Of a stretch of DNA of 34,621 nucleotides, positions 1 to 7,668 are shown one piece after another. Source of the stretch: a virus; IMG/VR virus record IMGVR_UViG_3300033571_007995, positions 1-34,621 of that record. One strand, 5' to 3'. The position numbers and the translations under genes were made by a program. The notes beneath the pieces were generated by a model. The model saw nothing but the letters and a program-made list of their open reading frames with translations. It made no database searches and was not told the DNA's origin. The first letter of the stretch is position 1; each line of letters starts with the position of its first letter.

Positions 1-51
1 GGTCGCGTGCGAGCAAGAGGTCCGCGTATTCCGCCGAGGGCATTTGCCTGA
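1..51 (+). CDS. 3' end of an upstream gene (partial)
   Basis: The frame beginning at base 1 is open for 16 codons and ends at TGA 49-51, whose last base is the first base of the next start codon. This TGATG junction is the same coupling used by many gene pairs in the window, so an upstream gene probably ends here. The visible tail is basic (Arg-rich) and too short to identify. It could also be plain leader sequence. Confidence 0.3.
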   Translation, partial: GRVRARGPRIPPRAFA

Positions 52-596
52 TGCCGCCGCCGGCCGCCGCTCCTGCCGTCCCGTCCCTCGAGGCGCTCGC
101 CGAGCAGGTCGGCGTCGCTGCGCGGACCCTTCGCGAGCACCGACGCAACGGCGCGCCGTGGCCGGCATCCGGTCGCGCTCGCGACCTCGAGCGCTGGCTC
201 GTCGGCTACCAGGCCTGGCGCCTTGAGCGATTCGGCCGGTCGCGGAAACAAGACGGCGACGAGCCGGACGTCGACGAGGCCGAGGGCGAGGCCTGGACCG
301 CCGAGCGCAAGAAGTGGCTCGCGTTGTTGGCGAAAACCGAATGGCATTTGCGCACCGGCCGGCTCGTTCCGCGCGAGGAGGTCGTCGAGTTCGCGACGAA
401 GGCCGCGCTCGTTGTGCGAAACCGGCTGAACAGCGCCGTCAGCAAACTCGCGCCGCTGGTGCACGCCGCCGAATCCGAGGAGGCAGTCGAGGAGCTGCTG
501 CAGCGCGAGGTCGACGAAATCCTCGAGACGTTCGCGCGCGGACTGGAACCCCTGACCGTCGAGGAGGTCGTCGATGCCGACGAGCCTGCTGAGTGA
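51..596 (+). CDS. terS: Terminase small subunit, Nu1-like
   Basis: This 181-aa protein is likely the DNA-recognition subunit of the packaging motor, binding the packaging site and delivering it to the large subunit. Residues about 12-40 (SLEALAEQVGVAARTLREH) look like the helix-turn-helix that begins Nu1-type small terminases. An acidic linker follows, then a helical region (about 80-150) with TAERKKWLALLAKTEWHLRTG, typical of the self-association part of the family. The ATG overlaps the preceding stop by one base and has GAGGG at 35-39 upstream. It overlaps the large terminase gene by 23 bases, the usual order. The family call rests on the HTH, the size and the position; the sequence is not close to lambda Nu1. 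Confidence 0.8.
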   Translation: MPPPAAAPAVPSLEALAEQVGVAARTLREHRRNGAPWPASGRARDLERWLVGYQAWRLERFGRSRKQDGDEPDVDEAEGEAWTAERKKWLALLAKTEWHLRTGRLVPREEVVEFATKAALVVRNRLNSAVSKLAPLVHAAESEEAVEELLQREVDEILETFARGLEPLTVEEVVDADEPAE

Positions 597-2463
597 CGCG
601 CACATTCTCGCCGCATTCCGGCAGCCGGCGCGGCTTACTGTTTCGCAGTGGGCGGACTCGTTCCGCGTTCTCGACGAGCGTTTCGCCGCCGAGGCCGGCA
701 GATGGCGCACCGATCGCGCACCATACGCGCGCGAATGGATGGACTCCGCGACCTGCCGCTGGGTCCGCCGCGTTTCGATCATGGCGAGCACGCAGGTCGG
801 CAAAACGGAGGCCGCAAACAACGTGCTCGGCTACTTCGTCCACCAACAGCCGGCGCCGGCGATGCTCGTCATGCCTCGCGCAGACGACGCTCGACTCGCT
901 GCCGAGCGCCGCATCCTGCCGATGATTCACGCGAGCGCCGAGCTGCGCGCCGAGCTGACCGATCGCGCACACGACGCGAAGTCGCGCGAGATTGCGTTCC
1001 GCAGGTCGGTTCTCTACTTCCGCGCCGCGCAGTCGCCGGCCGACCTGGCGTCCGTTCCGGTGCGCGTCGTCTGCGGCGACGAAATCGACAAGTGGCCGAG
1101 CTGGACCGGAAAGGAAGCAAACCCGCTGTCGCTGCTCGCCGAACGAACGCACACCTACCCGCGTTCGCATTTGGTGTTTCTCACCAGCACGCCGACGACG
1201 CGCGACGGCCTTATCTGCAAGGAATACGAAGACGGCGACCAGCGGTCGTTCTGGCTGCCGTGTCCGCATTGCCAAACGATGCAGGTCCTGCGATGGCCGA
1301 ACCTCAAATGGGACGCGGACCGGATCACGACCGCGCGCGACATGCGCGTCGAGCGCCAGGCGTGGTTTGCATGCATCCGATGCGGCGGGCAAATCGAGGA
1401 TGCGCACAAGCCCACGATGATGCGCGCCGGTGTATGGGTCCCGCGTCGCTACACGCTCGAGGAGTGGCTCGCCGGCGCTCGCGAGGCCGACCGCGTCGAG
1501 CACCGCAGCTACCACATTTGGGCGGCGTATTCTCCCTGGCTGCCGTGGTGGCGCATCGTCGCCGAGTTCTTGAGCAGCAAGGACGAACCGTCGCGCTTGA
1601 TGAACTTCACCAACAGCTGGCTGGCTGAAGTCTGGGAGGAGCGCATCGACGACGTCGGCGACGAAGCAGTCGCAGCGTCAATCGGCACGCTGCGCCAGCG
1701 CGAAGTGCCGGCCGAGGTGCAGCTCATCACGGGCAGCGTCGACGTCCAGAAGGACCGACTCGAGTGGTCGATTCACGGCTGGGGAATGAACGAAGAAACC
1801 TGGCTATTGGCGGCCGGCAAGGCGACTCGCTGGGAGGAGCTGGCCGAGTCGGTCGTGCTGTCGACCTGGGGCGAACAGCAGCTGCGGCCGCGCGCTGTGC
1901 TGATCGACTCGAGATTCCGTCGCGACGAGGTCATCGACTTCGCGCGACAGTTCGCGCCGATCGTGCGCATGATTGCCGGCGTCGAACGCAACAACCCGAT
2001 CCCGTTCGCGACGCAGAAGCTCGACCGGCATCCGCGAACAGGTCAACCCATGGCCGGCTGCACCATTTGGACGGTCAACGTCGGCATGTTCAAGGACATC
2101 GCGCACGCTCGACTCGCGCGCTCGAGCGACCGCGAAGCCGGCCAAGCCGGCCGAATCCATCTGCCGATGGACCTGCCCGAAGACTACCTGCGGCAGCTGT
2201 CGTCCGAGCACAAGGTGCGCGAACGCAGCCGCTCGCGCATCCGAACGCGATGGACGCTGCGGCCTGGTCATCAACGCAACGAGGCCTGGGATCTTCTGGT
2301 CTACCAAATCGCCGCCGGCCGCATGATCCGCGCCGACTTGCTGCGAGACGACCAGTCGCTCGTCGGACTGCCGCCGGCGCCGGCTTCGCCGTCAGTTCGA
2401 CCGCCGAGGCCGCCGGGCCGCCGTGACGGCAGGTCGCGCTTTCCGTTGCTTGGGGGCCGGTGA
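574..2463 (+). CDS. terL: Terminase large subunit, GpA family
   Basis: This 629-aa protein is the ATP-driven DNA translocase and nuclease that fills the prohead. It has the GpA two-part layout. In the N-terminal ATPase, the Walker A-like ASTQVGKTE lies at about 71-79 (Lys77), and the Walker B strand VVCGDEID places Asp169-Glu170. The C-terminal nuclease begins near GSVDVQKDRLEW (Asp390), followed by VLIDSRFRRDE (Asp445), candidate metal-binding acids. A CPHC...CIRCG pair at about 230-270 may bind zinc, as in other GpA proteins. The ATG at 574 has a strong GAGGAGG (562-568) at good spacing and lies inside the end of the small-subunit gene. Length is close to lambda gpA (641 aa). It is consistent with cos-type packaging, although the cos site itself is not identified. 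Confidence 0.95.
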   Translation: MPTSLLSDAHILAAFRQPARLTVSQWADSFRVLDERFAAEAGRWRTDRAPYAREWMDSATCRWVRRVSIMASTQVGKTEAANNVLGYFVHQQPAPAMLVMPRADDARLAAERRILPMIHASAELRAELTDRAHDAKSREIAFRRSVLYFRAAQSPADLASVPVRVVCGDEIDKWPSWTGKEANPLSLLAERTHTYPRSHLVFLTSTPTTRDGLICKEYEDGDQRSFWLPCPHCQTMQVLRWPNLKWDADRITTARDMRVERQAWFACIRCGGQIEDAHKPTMMRAGVWVPRRYTLEEWLAGAREADRVEHRSYHIWAAYSPWLPWWRIVAEFLSSKDEPSRLMNFTNSWLAEVWEERIDDVGDEAVAASIGTLRQREVPAEVQLITGSVDVQKDRLEWSIHGWGMNEETWLLAAGKATRWEELAESVVLSTWGEQQLRPRAVLIDSRFRRDEVIDFARQFAPIVRMIAGVERNNPIPFATQKLDRHPRTGQPMAGCTIWTVNVGMFKDIAHARLARSSDREAGQAGRIHLPMDLPEDYLRQLSSEHKVRERSRSRIRTRWTLRPGHQRNEAWDLLVYQIAAGRMIRADLLRDDQSLVGLPPAPASPSVRPPRPPGRRDGRSRFPLLGGR

Positions 2464-2720
2464 TGACGGCCGCCGGCGATGATGACACGGTGCCGGTCGT
2501 GCCGTTCGTTCCGTTTCGCTGTCCACGGTGCGGACGGCACAAACCGCGAACGCACGCGGTGCAGGGGCGACTTCGCCGGCATCAATGCCAGGCCTGCGGC
2601 TGTTCGTATCGGTCGCTCGAGATGACCCTCGAGGAGGCGCGTCGCCATTTCCTGCAGAATCCGCAGTGCGGATCTACTCGACGCAACGACGCAACCGACC
2701 AGCTAGCATCCGACCAGTGA
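2460..2720 (+). CDS. Small zinc-ribbon protein
   Basis: This 86-aa protein carries one clear zinc ribbon: CPRCG at about 21-25 and CQACG at about 44-48, separated by a basic loop (GRHKPRTHAVQGRLRRH). The C-terminal half is helical and charged, with no membrane segment. GTG 2460 or ATG 2463 can start it; both overlap the terminase stop. It sits between the large terminase and the head-completion gene, where lambda has no such gene. Zinc ribbons of this size in phages include transcription factors (Ogr/Delta) and the Mu Com translational activator. The basic loop would suit nucleic-acid binding, but which target is unknown. A terminator-like hairpin follows it. Confidence 0.75.
   Translation: MMTAAGDDDTVPVVPFVPFRCPRCGRHKPRTHAVQGRLRRHQCQACGCSYRSLEMTLEEARRHFLQNPQCGSTRRNDATDQLASDQ
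2704..2709 (+). promoter_or_regulatory. TAGCAT motif (possible -10)
   Basis: TAGCAT matches the -10 consensus at four of six positions and lies just before the structured gap at 2721-2823. I find no convincing -35 hexamer 16-18 bases upstream. The same hexamer recurs at 26140 and 31084 in the other gene-poor stretches, the only reason it is listed. Confidence 0.15.
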
Positions 2721-2721
2721 T

Positions 2722-2739
2722 GCATGGTCGAGGCCATGC
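2722..2739 (+). other. Short hairpin after the zinc-ribbon gene
   Basis: GCATGG (2722-2727) and CCATGC (2734-2739) form a perfect 6-bp stem with a 6-base loop, starting one base after the stop codon at 2718-2720. No T tract follows. It stands directly before the stronger terminator-like hairpin. Confidence 0.45.
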
Positions 2740-2776
2740 GTCGCGAGGTGTCCGAAGGCTAGAGAGACGAGAGGGC

Positions 2777-2807
2777 GCCGAGGCTGGCTGTCGGCCTCGG
2801 CAGTTTT
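2777..2807 (+). terminator. Probable intrinsic terminator or attenuator
   Basis: GCCGAGGC (2777-2784) and GCCTCGGC (2794-2801) form a perfect 8-bp G+C-rich stem around a 9-base loop, followed two bases later by TTTT (2804-2807). This is the classic intrinsic-terminator layout, though the T tract is short. It lies 17 bases before the esterase-gpW start, so it could separate packaging-enzyme expression from virion-protein expression, or attenuate read-through. Confidence 0.55.
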
Positions 2808-2823
2808 CTCGACCAACAAACGC

Positions 2824-4899
2824 ATGGCAGTCGTCCCCGTCCTACTCAATCTCGGACAGAGCAACGCAGGGCCGTACGCGGACTACGCGACTTGGCAGCC
2901 GCGCAACCTCGGCATCGCTGTAAACTTCGAACCCCTGTCCAGCGATCACGCGACAGGCGGCTACAACGACACCTTCGCGATGCCAGGCACCTGGCCGACG
3001 CGACACCAAATCGCGCCAGTGAAGGGCGCCGCGGTGCAGTCGCTTCGCTACCTCACGTTCTACAATCCGATCGCGACCGGCTTGGGCTATACGCAGTTCC
3101 CGCATCGCAGCATCGTCGAGGACCTGCTCATCGAATCCGCGCCAGGCGCGACGAAGCTGCAGCTCAACACGACCTGGCAATACACGCCGGTCGCTAAGAC
3201 GATTACGCGCTCGCGAACTGGAACGACGCACACGGTCACGGCGTGGGGCGGATTCGGCGCGGCCGGCAAAGTCGTCGAGGTGACGCCGGCGTTCAATCCG
3301 CCGCCGCAAATCGGCGAGCAGATTGAATACCGGCTCTACAGCGGCGCGGTGTCGCCGAACACGTCGACGGTCAAACTCGACATGCGATTCGGCGGCGACT
3401 TCGGCAACGGCAACTGGGAAGGGTCGCTGGCCGGCATGCGGCTTCGCTGCGTCGCCGGCACGAATGTCGGTGTCTCGCGCAGCTGCGACGCGCTGACGCT
3501 GGGCGCCGGCACCATCGTCGAACTGACGACGACGGCCGCGTGGCCGAGCCTGCCGCAGTCGGGCGATGAATACGTTCTCGAGCCGCATCCGCTGCCGAGC
3601 GGCGCCGCAGTGCCGTTCCGCAAGTGGGGTTATTTCTTGCCGTGGTCGCCGCTCGAGGGCCAGGCGCTCGGCGCCGCGAAGTCGATCACGTCGTTCGCAG
3701 CGACGGTCGTGCCAGGCACAATCGAGATTGCGTTCAACAACAGCGACGGCGCGATCGAGCTGAACGACTTCGTGCAGGTCCGCGCCGCGACGGTGTCGGC
3801 CTATAGCGCGGACTACCGCGTCGCGGCCGTGACGCCGACGGCGATCTACGTCATCGGCACCTTCACGACGACCGACACCGGCGTTCTGCGCAAAATCGGA
3901 AAGCAGAACCCTTACCCGCCGGGGTTTTCGTTCCCGAACCACCACGACCAGCCTCCGCTCTATCAACCGTTCCGCAGCGGCTCGCTCATGTATGGCGCCG
4001 GCGCGCGCTTTGCTTCCGAGCGCGCAGCGTTTCACGTCACGTTCGCGAACCGGCTGCAGGAATACCTGGGCAAGACGGTCTACGTCGCGAGCTGCGCAGT
4101 CGGCGGCGCCAGCCTCACGCACAACGAGCTGTCGCCGATTGTGACCATCGACGCGATCGGATGGTTTGACCCTCGGCAGCAAAACTACTTCACGCCTGGC
4201 GAACCGAACGGCGCGTTCGCTCGGGTTCTCGAGGTGCTGGACACGGTCAAGGACGCGCTCGCGCTGCAGGGCGACACGGCGAACGTCGTCGGCATCACGT
4301 TCGTTCAAGGCGAAAGCGACGCGCAGGCATTCGACACCGCGGCCAAATACCAAGACGCGCTGACCGGCTTCAAGGCCGCAGTGCGCCAGGCGATCGAGGA
4401 CCGCGACCTTTGCACGGGCGAGGCCGCGCAGATCCCGTGGATACAGCCTAAGGTCAAGAACACGTTTCCTTGGACCTACTTCGAGCGCGTCAACACGGCG
4501 ATCGCGACGGTCGCCGAATCCGACCGCTACATGGCGACGTGCGAGGTGCAGGACCTGGCATGCCAGACGGAAGTCGTCGGCGGCGTCACCTACCAGGTGC
4601 ACTACACCGGCGACGCGGCGACGACCCTCGCCGGCCGCATGTTCGAACAGTGGCGCACGCTGGCCGAGCTGCCGGCTGAAACGTCCGCTGCAGCGACGCC
4701 TGCGCCGACCGGTGCGACGGACATCCTCGCGCTCATCGACCAGGCAATCGCGAGCGGCGGCGACGTCGCGGCCTACACCATCAACGGCCGCACGGTGCAG
4801 CTGCGGTCGATGGACGAACTAATCAAGGCGCGCAAGTACTTCGAGGCACAAGCCGCGCGCGCAAACGGCCTGCGCAGAACCAAGGTGCGATTCGGATGA
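2824..4899 (+). CDS. SGNH/sialate-esterase-like enzyme fused to a gpW-like head-completion domain
   Basis: This 691-aa protein has two parts. Blocks of an SGNH hydrolase of the sialate O-acetylesterase type are visible: LNLGQSN with nucleophile Ser13, CAVGGASL near 425, VQGESDA at 494-500, and VHYTGDAATTLAGRM with His593 as the likely catalytic base. Between blocks one and two lies an insertion of roughly 300 residues, rich in Thr, Gly and Val and probably beta-structured. The last 60 or so residues (about 632-691: ILALIDQAIASGG, YTINGRTVQLRSMDELIKA) resemble lambda gpW, the 68-aa protein that stops DNA leakage and joins head to tail. The gene sits between large terminase and portal, exactly where W lies in lambda, and overlaps the portal gene by 4 bases. 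No Shine-Dalgarno precedes ATG 2824. The esterase is likely displayed on the virion; its substrate (cell-surface sugar acetyl ester) is inferred. Confidence 0.8.
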   Translation: MAVVPVLLNLGQSNAGPYADYATWQPRNLGIAVNFEPLSSDHATGGYNDTFAMPGTWPTRHQIAPVKGAAVQSLRYLTFYNPIATGLGYTQFPHRSIVEDLLIESAPGATKLQLNTTWQYTPVAKTITRSRTGTTHTVTAWGGFGAAGKVVEVTPAFNPPPQIGEQIEYRLYSGAVSPNTSTVKLDMRFGGDFGNGNWEGSLAGMRLRCVAGTNVGVSRSCDALTLGAGTIVELTTTAAWPSLPQSGDEYVLEPHPLPSGAAVPFRKWGYFLPWSPLEGQALGAAKSITSFAATVVPGTIEIAFNNSDGAIELNDFVQVRAATVSAYSADYRVAAVTPTAIYVIGTFTTTDTGVLRKIGKQNPYPPGFSFPNHHDQPPLYQPFRSGSLMYGAGARFASERAAFHVTFANRLQEYLGKTVYVASCAVGGASLTHNELSPIVTIDAIGWFDPRQQNYFTPGEPNGAFARVLEVLDTVKDALALQGDTANVVGITFVQGESDAQAFDTAAKYQDALTGFKAAVRQAIEDRDLCTGEAAQIPWIQPKVKNTFPWTYFERVNTAIATVAESDRYMATCEVQDLACQTEVVGGVTYQVHYTGDAATTLAGRMFEQWRTLAELPAETSAAATPAPTGATDILALIDQAIASGGDVAAYTINGRTVQLRSMDELIKARKYFEAQAARANGLRRTKVRFG

Positions 4900-6560
4900 C
4901 GACGCAACCGATCCGCAACGCGGCGCCTCGAGCGCCGATCTACGCCGGCGCTGCCGGCCGCATCGCGCGACTTGTCGACGCGGCTGTCGGCCTGGTGTCG
5001 CCAGGCATCGCGCATCGCATGCGCAAGGCGCGGCTGCAGAGTCAGGCGCTGCTGGCATACGAAGCCGCGACGTTCACGCGCACCTTCCCGGTGCAAACGA
5101 GCGGATCGGCCGACAGCGAACTGCTGCCCGACCTGCAGAAGCTGCGCGACGTTTCTCGAAACATGGTGCGCGATGACGCGCATGCAGCGGCCGCGCTTGG
5201 CATCCTCGAGGAGGCAATCGTCGGCGCCGGCATCCGTCCGCAGAGTTCCGCAACGCCGGAGGCGACCGGCCTCACGACCGAAACCTGCGCAGCATGGCGC
5301 GCGGCATGCGACGCCGAATGGCACCGCTGGGCAGAACAGGACGCAGACGCGACGCGCCGAGGCACGTTCTACGACCTGCAGGCGCTCGCGCTTCGGTGCA
5401 GCATCGTCGACGGCGAAGCGATCGCGCACGCGGTCATCGGCGGCGACGGCCTGATCGCTTGCGAGCTGATCGACGCCGACCGGCTGCAGTCGCCTGGCAT
5501 GGTCGATCGCGACCGCATTCGCGGCGGCGTCGAGCTGGGCAACTTCGGCGAGGCGATTGCGTATCACATCCTGCCGTCGCATCCCGACGACACGCTGCTC
5601 GGCGCGCGCTACACGGTGCAGCCGGTGCGCATCGACGCCGAATCGAACGGCATCACGATCGTGCAGCACGTCTTCCGCCGGCTGCGGCCAGGCCAGACGC
5701 GCGGCGTGCCATGGCTGTCGGCGTCTGCTCAGTATTTGCAGCACCTGCACCACTACCTCAACAGCGAACTGATTGCAGCGCGCGCCGCGAGCAACTACGC
5801 GATGTTCATCCGTCGCAACGTCTCGACGGTCGATCAAGACATCTTCCCGGTGCAAGGCAGCGAGACAGGCGCGACGCAGGACTATCACGAGTTCCTGGAG
5901 CCTGGGACGATCGAATACCTCAACGAGGGCGAGGAGCCGGTCGCGTTCACGCCGAACCGGCCTGGCAGCGCGTTTACCCCGTTCGTGGAGCGCATGCTGC
6001 GCGCGATCGCGTCGAGCATGGGCCTGTCCTACGAAATCGTCGCGAAGGACTTCGGTCGCATGAACCTGAGCAGTGCGCGCGCAATGCTGCGCGAATGCCA
6101 GCGAGGATTCGACATGCACCGCGCGCGACTGAACCGTCAGTTCAATGCGCCATGGTGGGCGAACGTGATTCGCATGGCAGTCGCTTCGGGCCGCATCGCG
6201 GCGCCGGCCGGCTTCCTTGACGATCCGCAACCGTTCCTCGCAGCGCGGTGGGTCGCACCGTCCTACGGAATGGTCGACCCCGGCAGCGACGTCGCAGCGG
6301 CGAAAGCCGCATGCGAGGCGAACCTTTCGACGCCTTACGAAGAGGCCGCGAAATACGGCGCGGACGCCGAGCAGATTCTGCTCGCGCGCGCGCGTTTCTT
6401 GGCGCGAGCTGCAGAAATCGAACGCGAGTTCGGCCTTGAGCCTGGCACGCTGACGAAGGAGTCGCCGGAGCGCATCGAAAGCGTCAGCCGGCAGGCCGTC
6501 GAAGACGAGCAGTCGCCGGCAGACATCGCAGAAGACGAAACGGAGAACGCAGATGCATGA
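4896..6560 (+). CDS. Portal protein, lambda gpB family
   Basis: This 554-aa protein should form the dodecameric ring at one capsid vertex through which DNA enters and leaves. The N-terminal third has the family pattern LRDVSRNMVRDDAHAAAALGILEEAIVGAGIRPQ (given here as two adjoining stretches: RDVSRNMVRDD and AAALGILEEAIVGAGIRPQ). Later come FYDLQALALRCSIVDGEA, DRDRIRGGVE and the conserved segment near 375-410 (SMGLSYEIVAKDF, then NLSSARAML). The C-terminal 60 residues are acidic and Ser/Glu-rich. Length matches lambda gpB (533 aa). ATG 4896 overlaps the preceding stop by 4 bases, with AAGGTG upstream. Confidence 0.93.
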   Translation: MTTQPIRNAAPRAPIYAGAAGRIARLVDAAVGLVSPGIAHRMRKARLQSQALLAYEAATFTRTFPVQTSGSADSELLPDLQKLRDVSRNMVRDDAHAAAALGILEEAIVGAGIRPQSSATPEATGLTTETCAAWRAACDAEWHRWAEQDADATRRGTFYDLQALALRCSIVDGEAIAHAVIGGDGLIACELIDADRLQSPGMVDRDRIRGGVELGNFGEAIAYHILPSHPDDTLLGARYTVQPVRIDAESNGITIVQHVFRRLRPGQTRGVPWLSASAQYLQHLHHYLNSELIAARAASNYAMFIRRNVSTVDQDIFPVQGSETGATQDYHEFLEPGTIEYLNEGEEPVAFTPNRPGSAFTPFVERMLRAIASSMGLSYEIVAKDFGRMNLSSARAMLRECQRGFDMHRARLNRQFNAPWWANVIRMAVASGRIAAPAGFLDDPQPFLAARWVAPSYGMVDPGSDVAAAKAACEANLSTPYEEAAKYGADAEQILLARARFLARAAEIEREFGLEPGTLTKESPERIESVSRQAVEDEQSPADIAEDETENADA

Positions 6561-7650
6561 CACAATCCGCAACGCGAACGCCGGCGACTCTGTCGCTATT
6601 CCGCGCCGCGCGCTGTTCCTCCGCGACAGCACGTCCGACGTGCTACTTGCACAAGACGACCAGACGAAGAATCGCTTCGAAATGGTCGCGCTGACGGGCA
6701 AGCCGCTCGCGCATTGGTATTTCGGCACGCTGGCGATCGACCTGGCCGGCGTTCGCATGAAGCAGCGCCTGCCGGTGCTGAAGGATCACGACGCCGAGCA
6801 GCGCCTCGGCTACACGACCGCGATGCGCAACGAGCCGGGCCGCGGCATCGTCGCCGAGGGTCGTTTGCTGCAGCGCTCGCCGGCTGCGCAGCAGGTCCTG
6901 TCCGACTCTGCCGACGGTTTCCCTTGGCAGGCCTCGACGTATCTGCAGGCCTCCAAAATGGAGCGGCTGTCCGACGGCCAAACGGCCAACGTGAACGGCT
7001 ACGAGGTCGCCGGGCCGGCGACGATCTTCAGAGAATCGACCCTGCGCGAGGTGACGTTCACCGCGCTCGGCGTCGACGACGACACCTCGGCGACGCCGTT
7101 GTCTGCGAATGGCGCAGACGACCAGGTCGCCGTTCTTTTGACCGCAAGCAACATGTCACAACAGAACACGGCCGACACGGCCGCACCCGCCGCGCCGGCG
7201 CCTGCCGACGCTGTGGACATGACCGCGCAACTCGCGCAGGCGACGCAGCAAGGCCTCGAGGCCGAGCGCGCTCGCGTTCTCGCAATCCTTTCGCAGGCCG
7301 CCGAGCAGCAGCACGACCTCGCCGTCGAGCTGGTGCGCAACGGTGCGCAGCTCGCCGACGCGTCCGCGCAAATCAACGCGGACCTGCGCGCGAAGCTGTC
7401 GCAGGCCAAGCTGCTGCCGACTTCGTCGACGGCGCCATTGGCGGTCGGCAACTCGGCGCAGGTCGCCGGCTCGTCGCAATCCGCCGCGCTCGCCGCGATG
7501 CCGGAAGGCGACAAGAAGTGGCTCGCGCAGTGGGAATCCGACGCGCAGCTGCAAGCAGAGTTCGGAGGCGACCAAACGGTTTGGCTCGCTTTCAAGAAGA
7601 ACGAGGCCAACGTGCGCAAGTTCGCGCGGTCGCAAGACCTCAAGGCCTAA
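6553..7650 (+). CDS. Prohead protease with C-terminal scaffold region
   Basis: This 365-aa protein combines a head maturation protease with a scaffold-like tail. The first 180 residues hold candidate catalytic residues of the herpesvirus-type (HK97/Mu-like) prohead protease fold: His79 in LKDHDAEQRLGY, Ser128 in FPWQASTYLQ, and Glu161/Glu166 in the FRESTLREVTFTALG strand. Residues about 205-320 are Ala/Gln-rich and probably coiled coil, as expected of a scaffold. The end (GDKKWLAQWESDAQLQAEF and the following basic helix) is a conserved-looking capsid-binding tail. GGAG at 6542-6545 supports ATG 6553, which overlaps the portal gene by 8 bases. An in-frame ATG at 7153 could give a separate scaffold, but its ribosome site is poor. 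Confidence 0.85.
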   Translation: MHDTIRNANAGDSVAIPRRALFLRDSTSDVLLAQDDQTKNRFEMVALTGKPLAHWYFGTLAIDLAGVRMKQRLPVLKDHDAEQRLGYTTAMRNEPGRGIVAEGRLLQRSPAAQQVLSDSADGFPWQASTYLQASKMERLSDGQTANVNGYEVAGPATIFRESTLREVTFTALGVDDDTSATPLSANGADDQVAVLLTASNMSQQNTADTAAPAAPAPADAVDMTAQLAQATQQGLEAERARVLAILSQAAEQQHDLAVELVRNGAQLADASAQINADLRAKLSQAKLLPTSSTAPLAVGNSAQVAGSSQSAALAAMPEGDKKWLAQWESDAQLQAEFGGDQTVWLAFKKNEANVRKFARSQDLKA

Positions 7651-7668
7651 AACTAGGAGACAAACAGC

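Noticed and set aside
7153-7650. Separate scaffold from internal ATG 7153
   Set aside because: The start is in frame and well placed, but there is no ribosome site, so I keep it as a possibility within the protease entry only.
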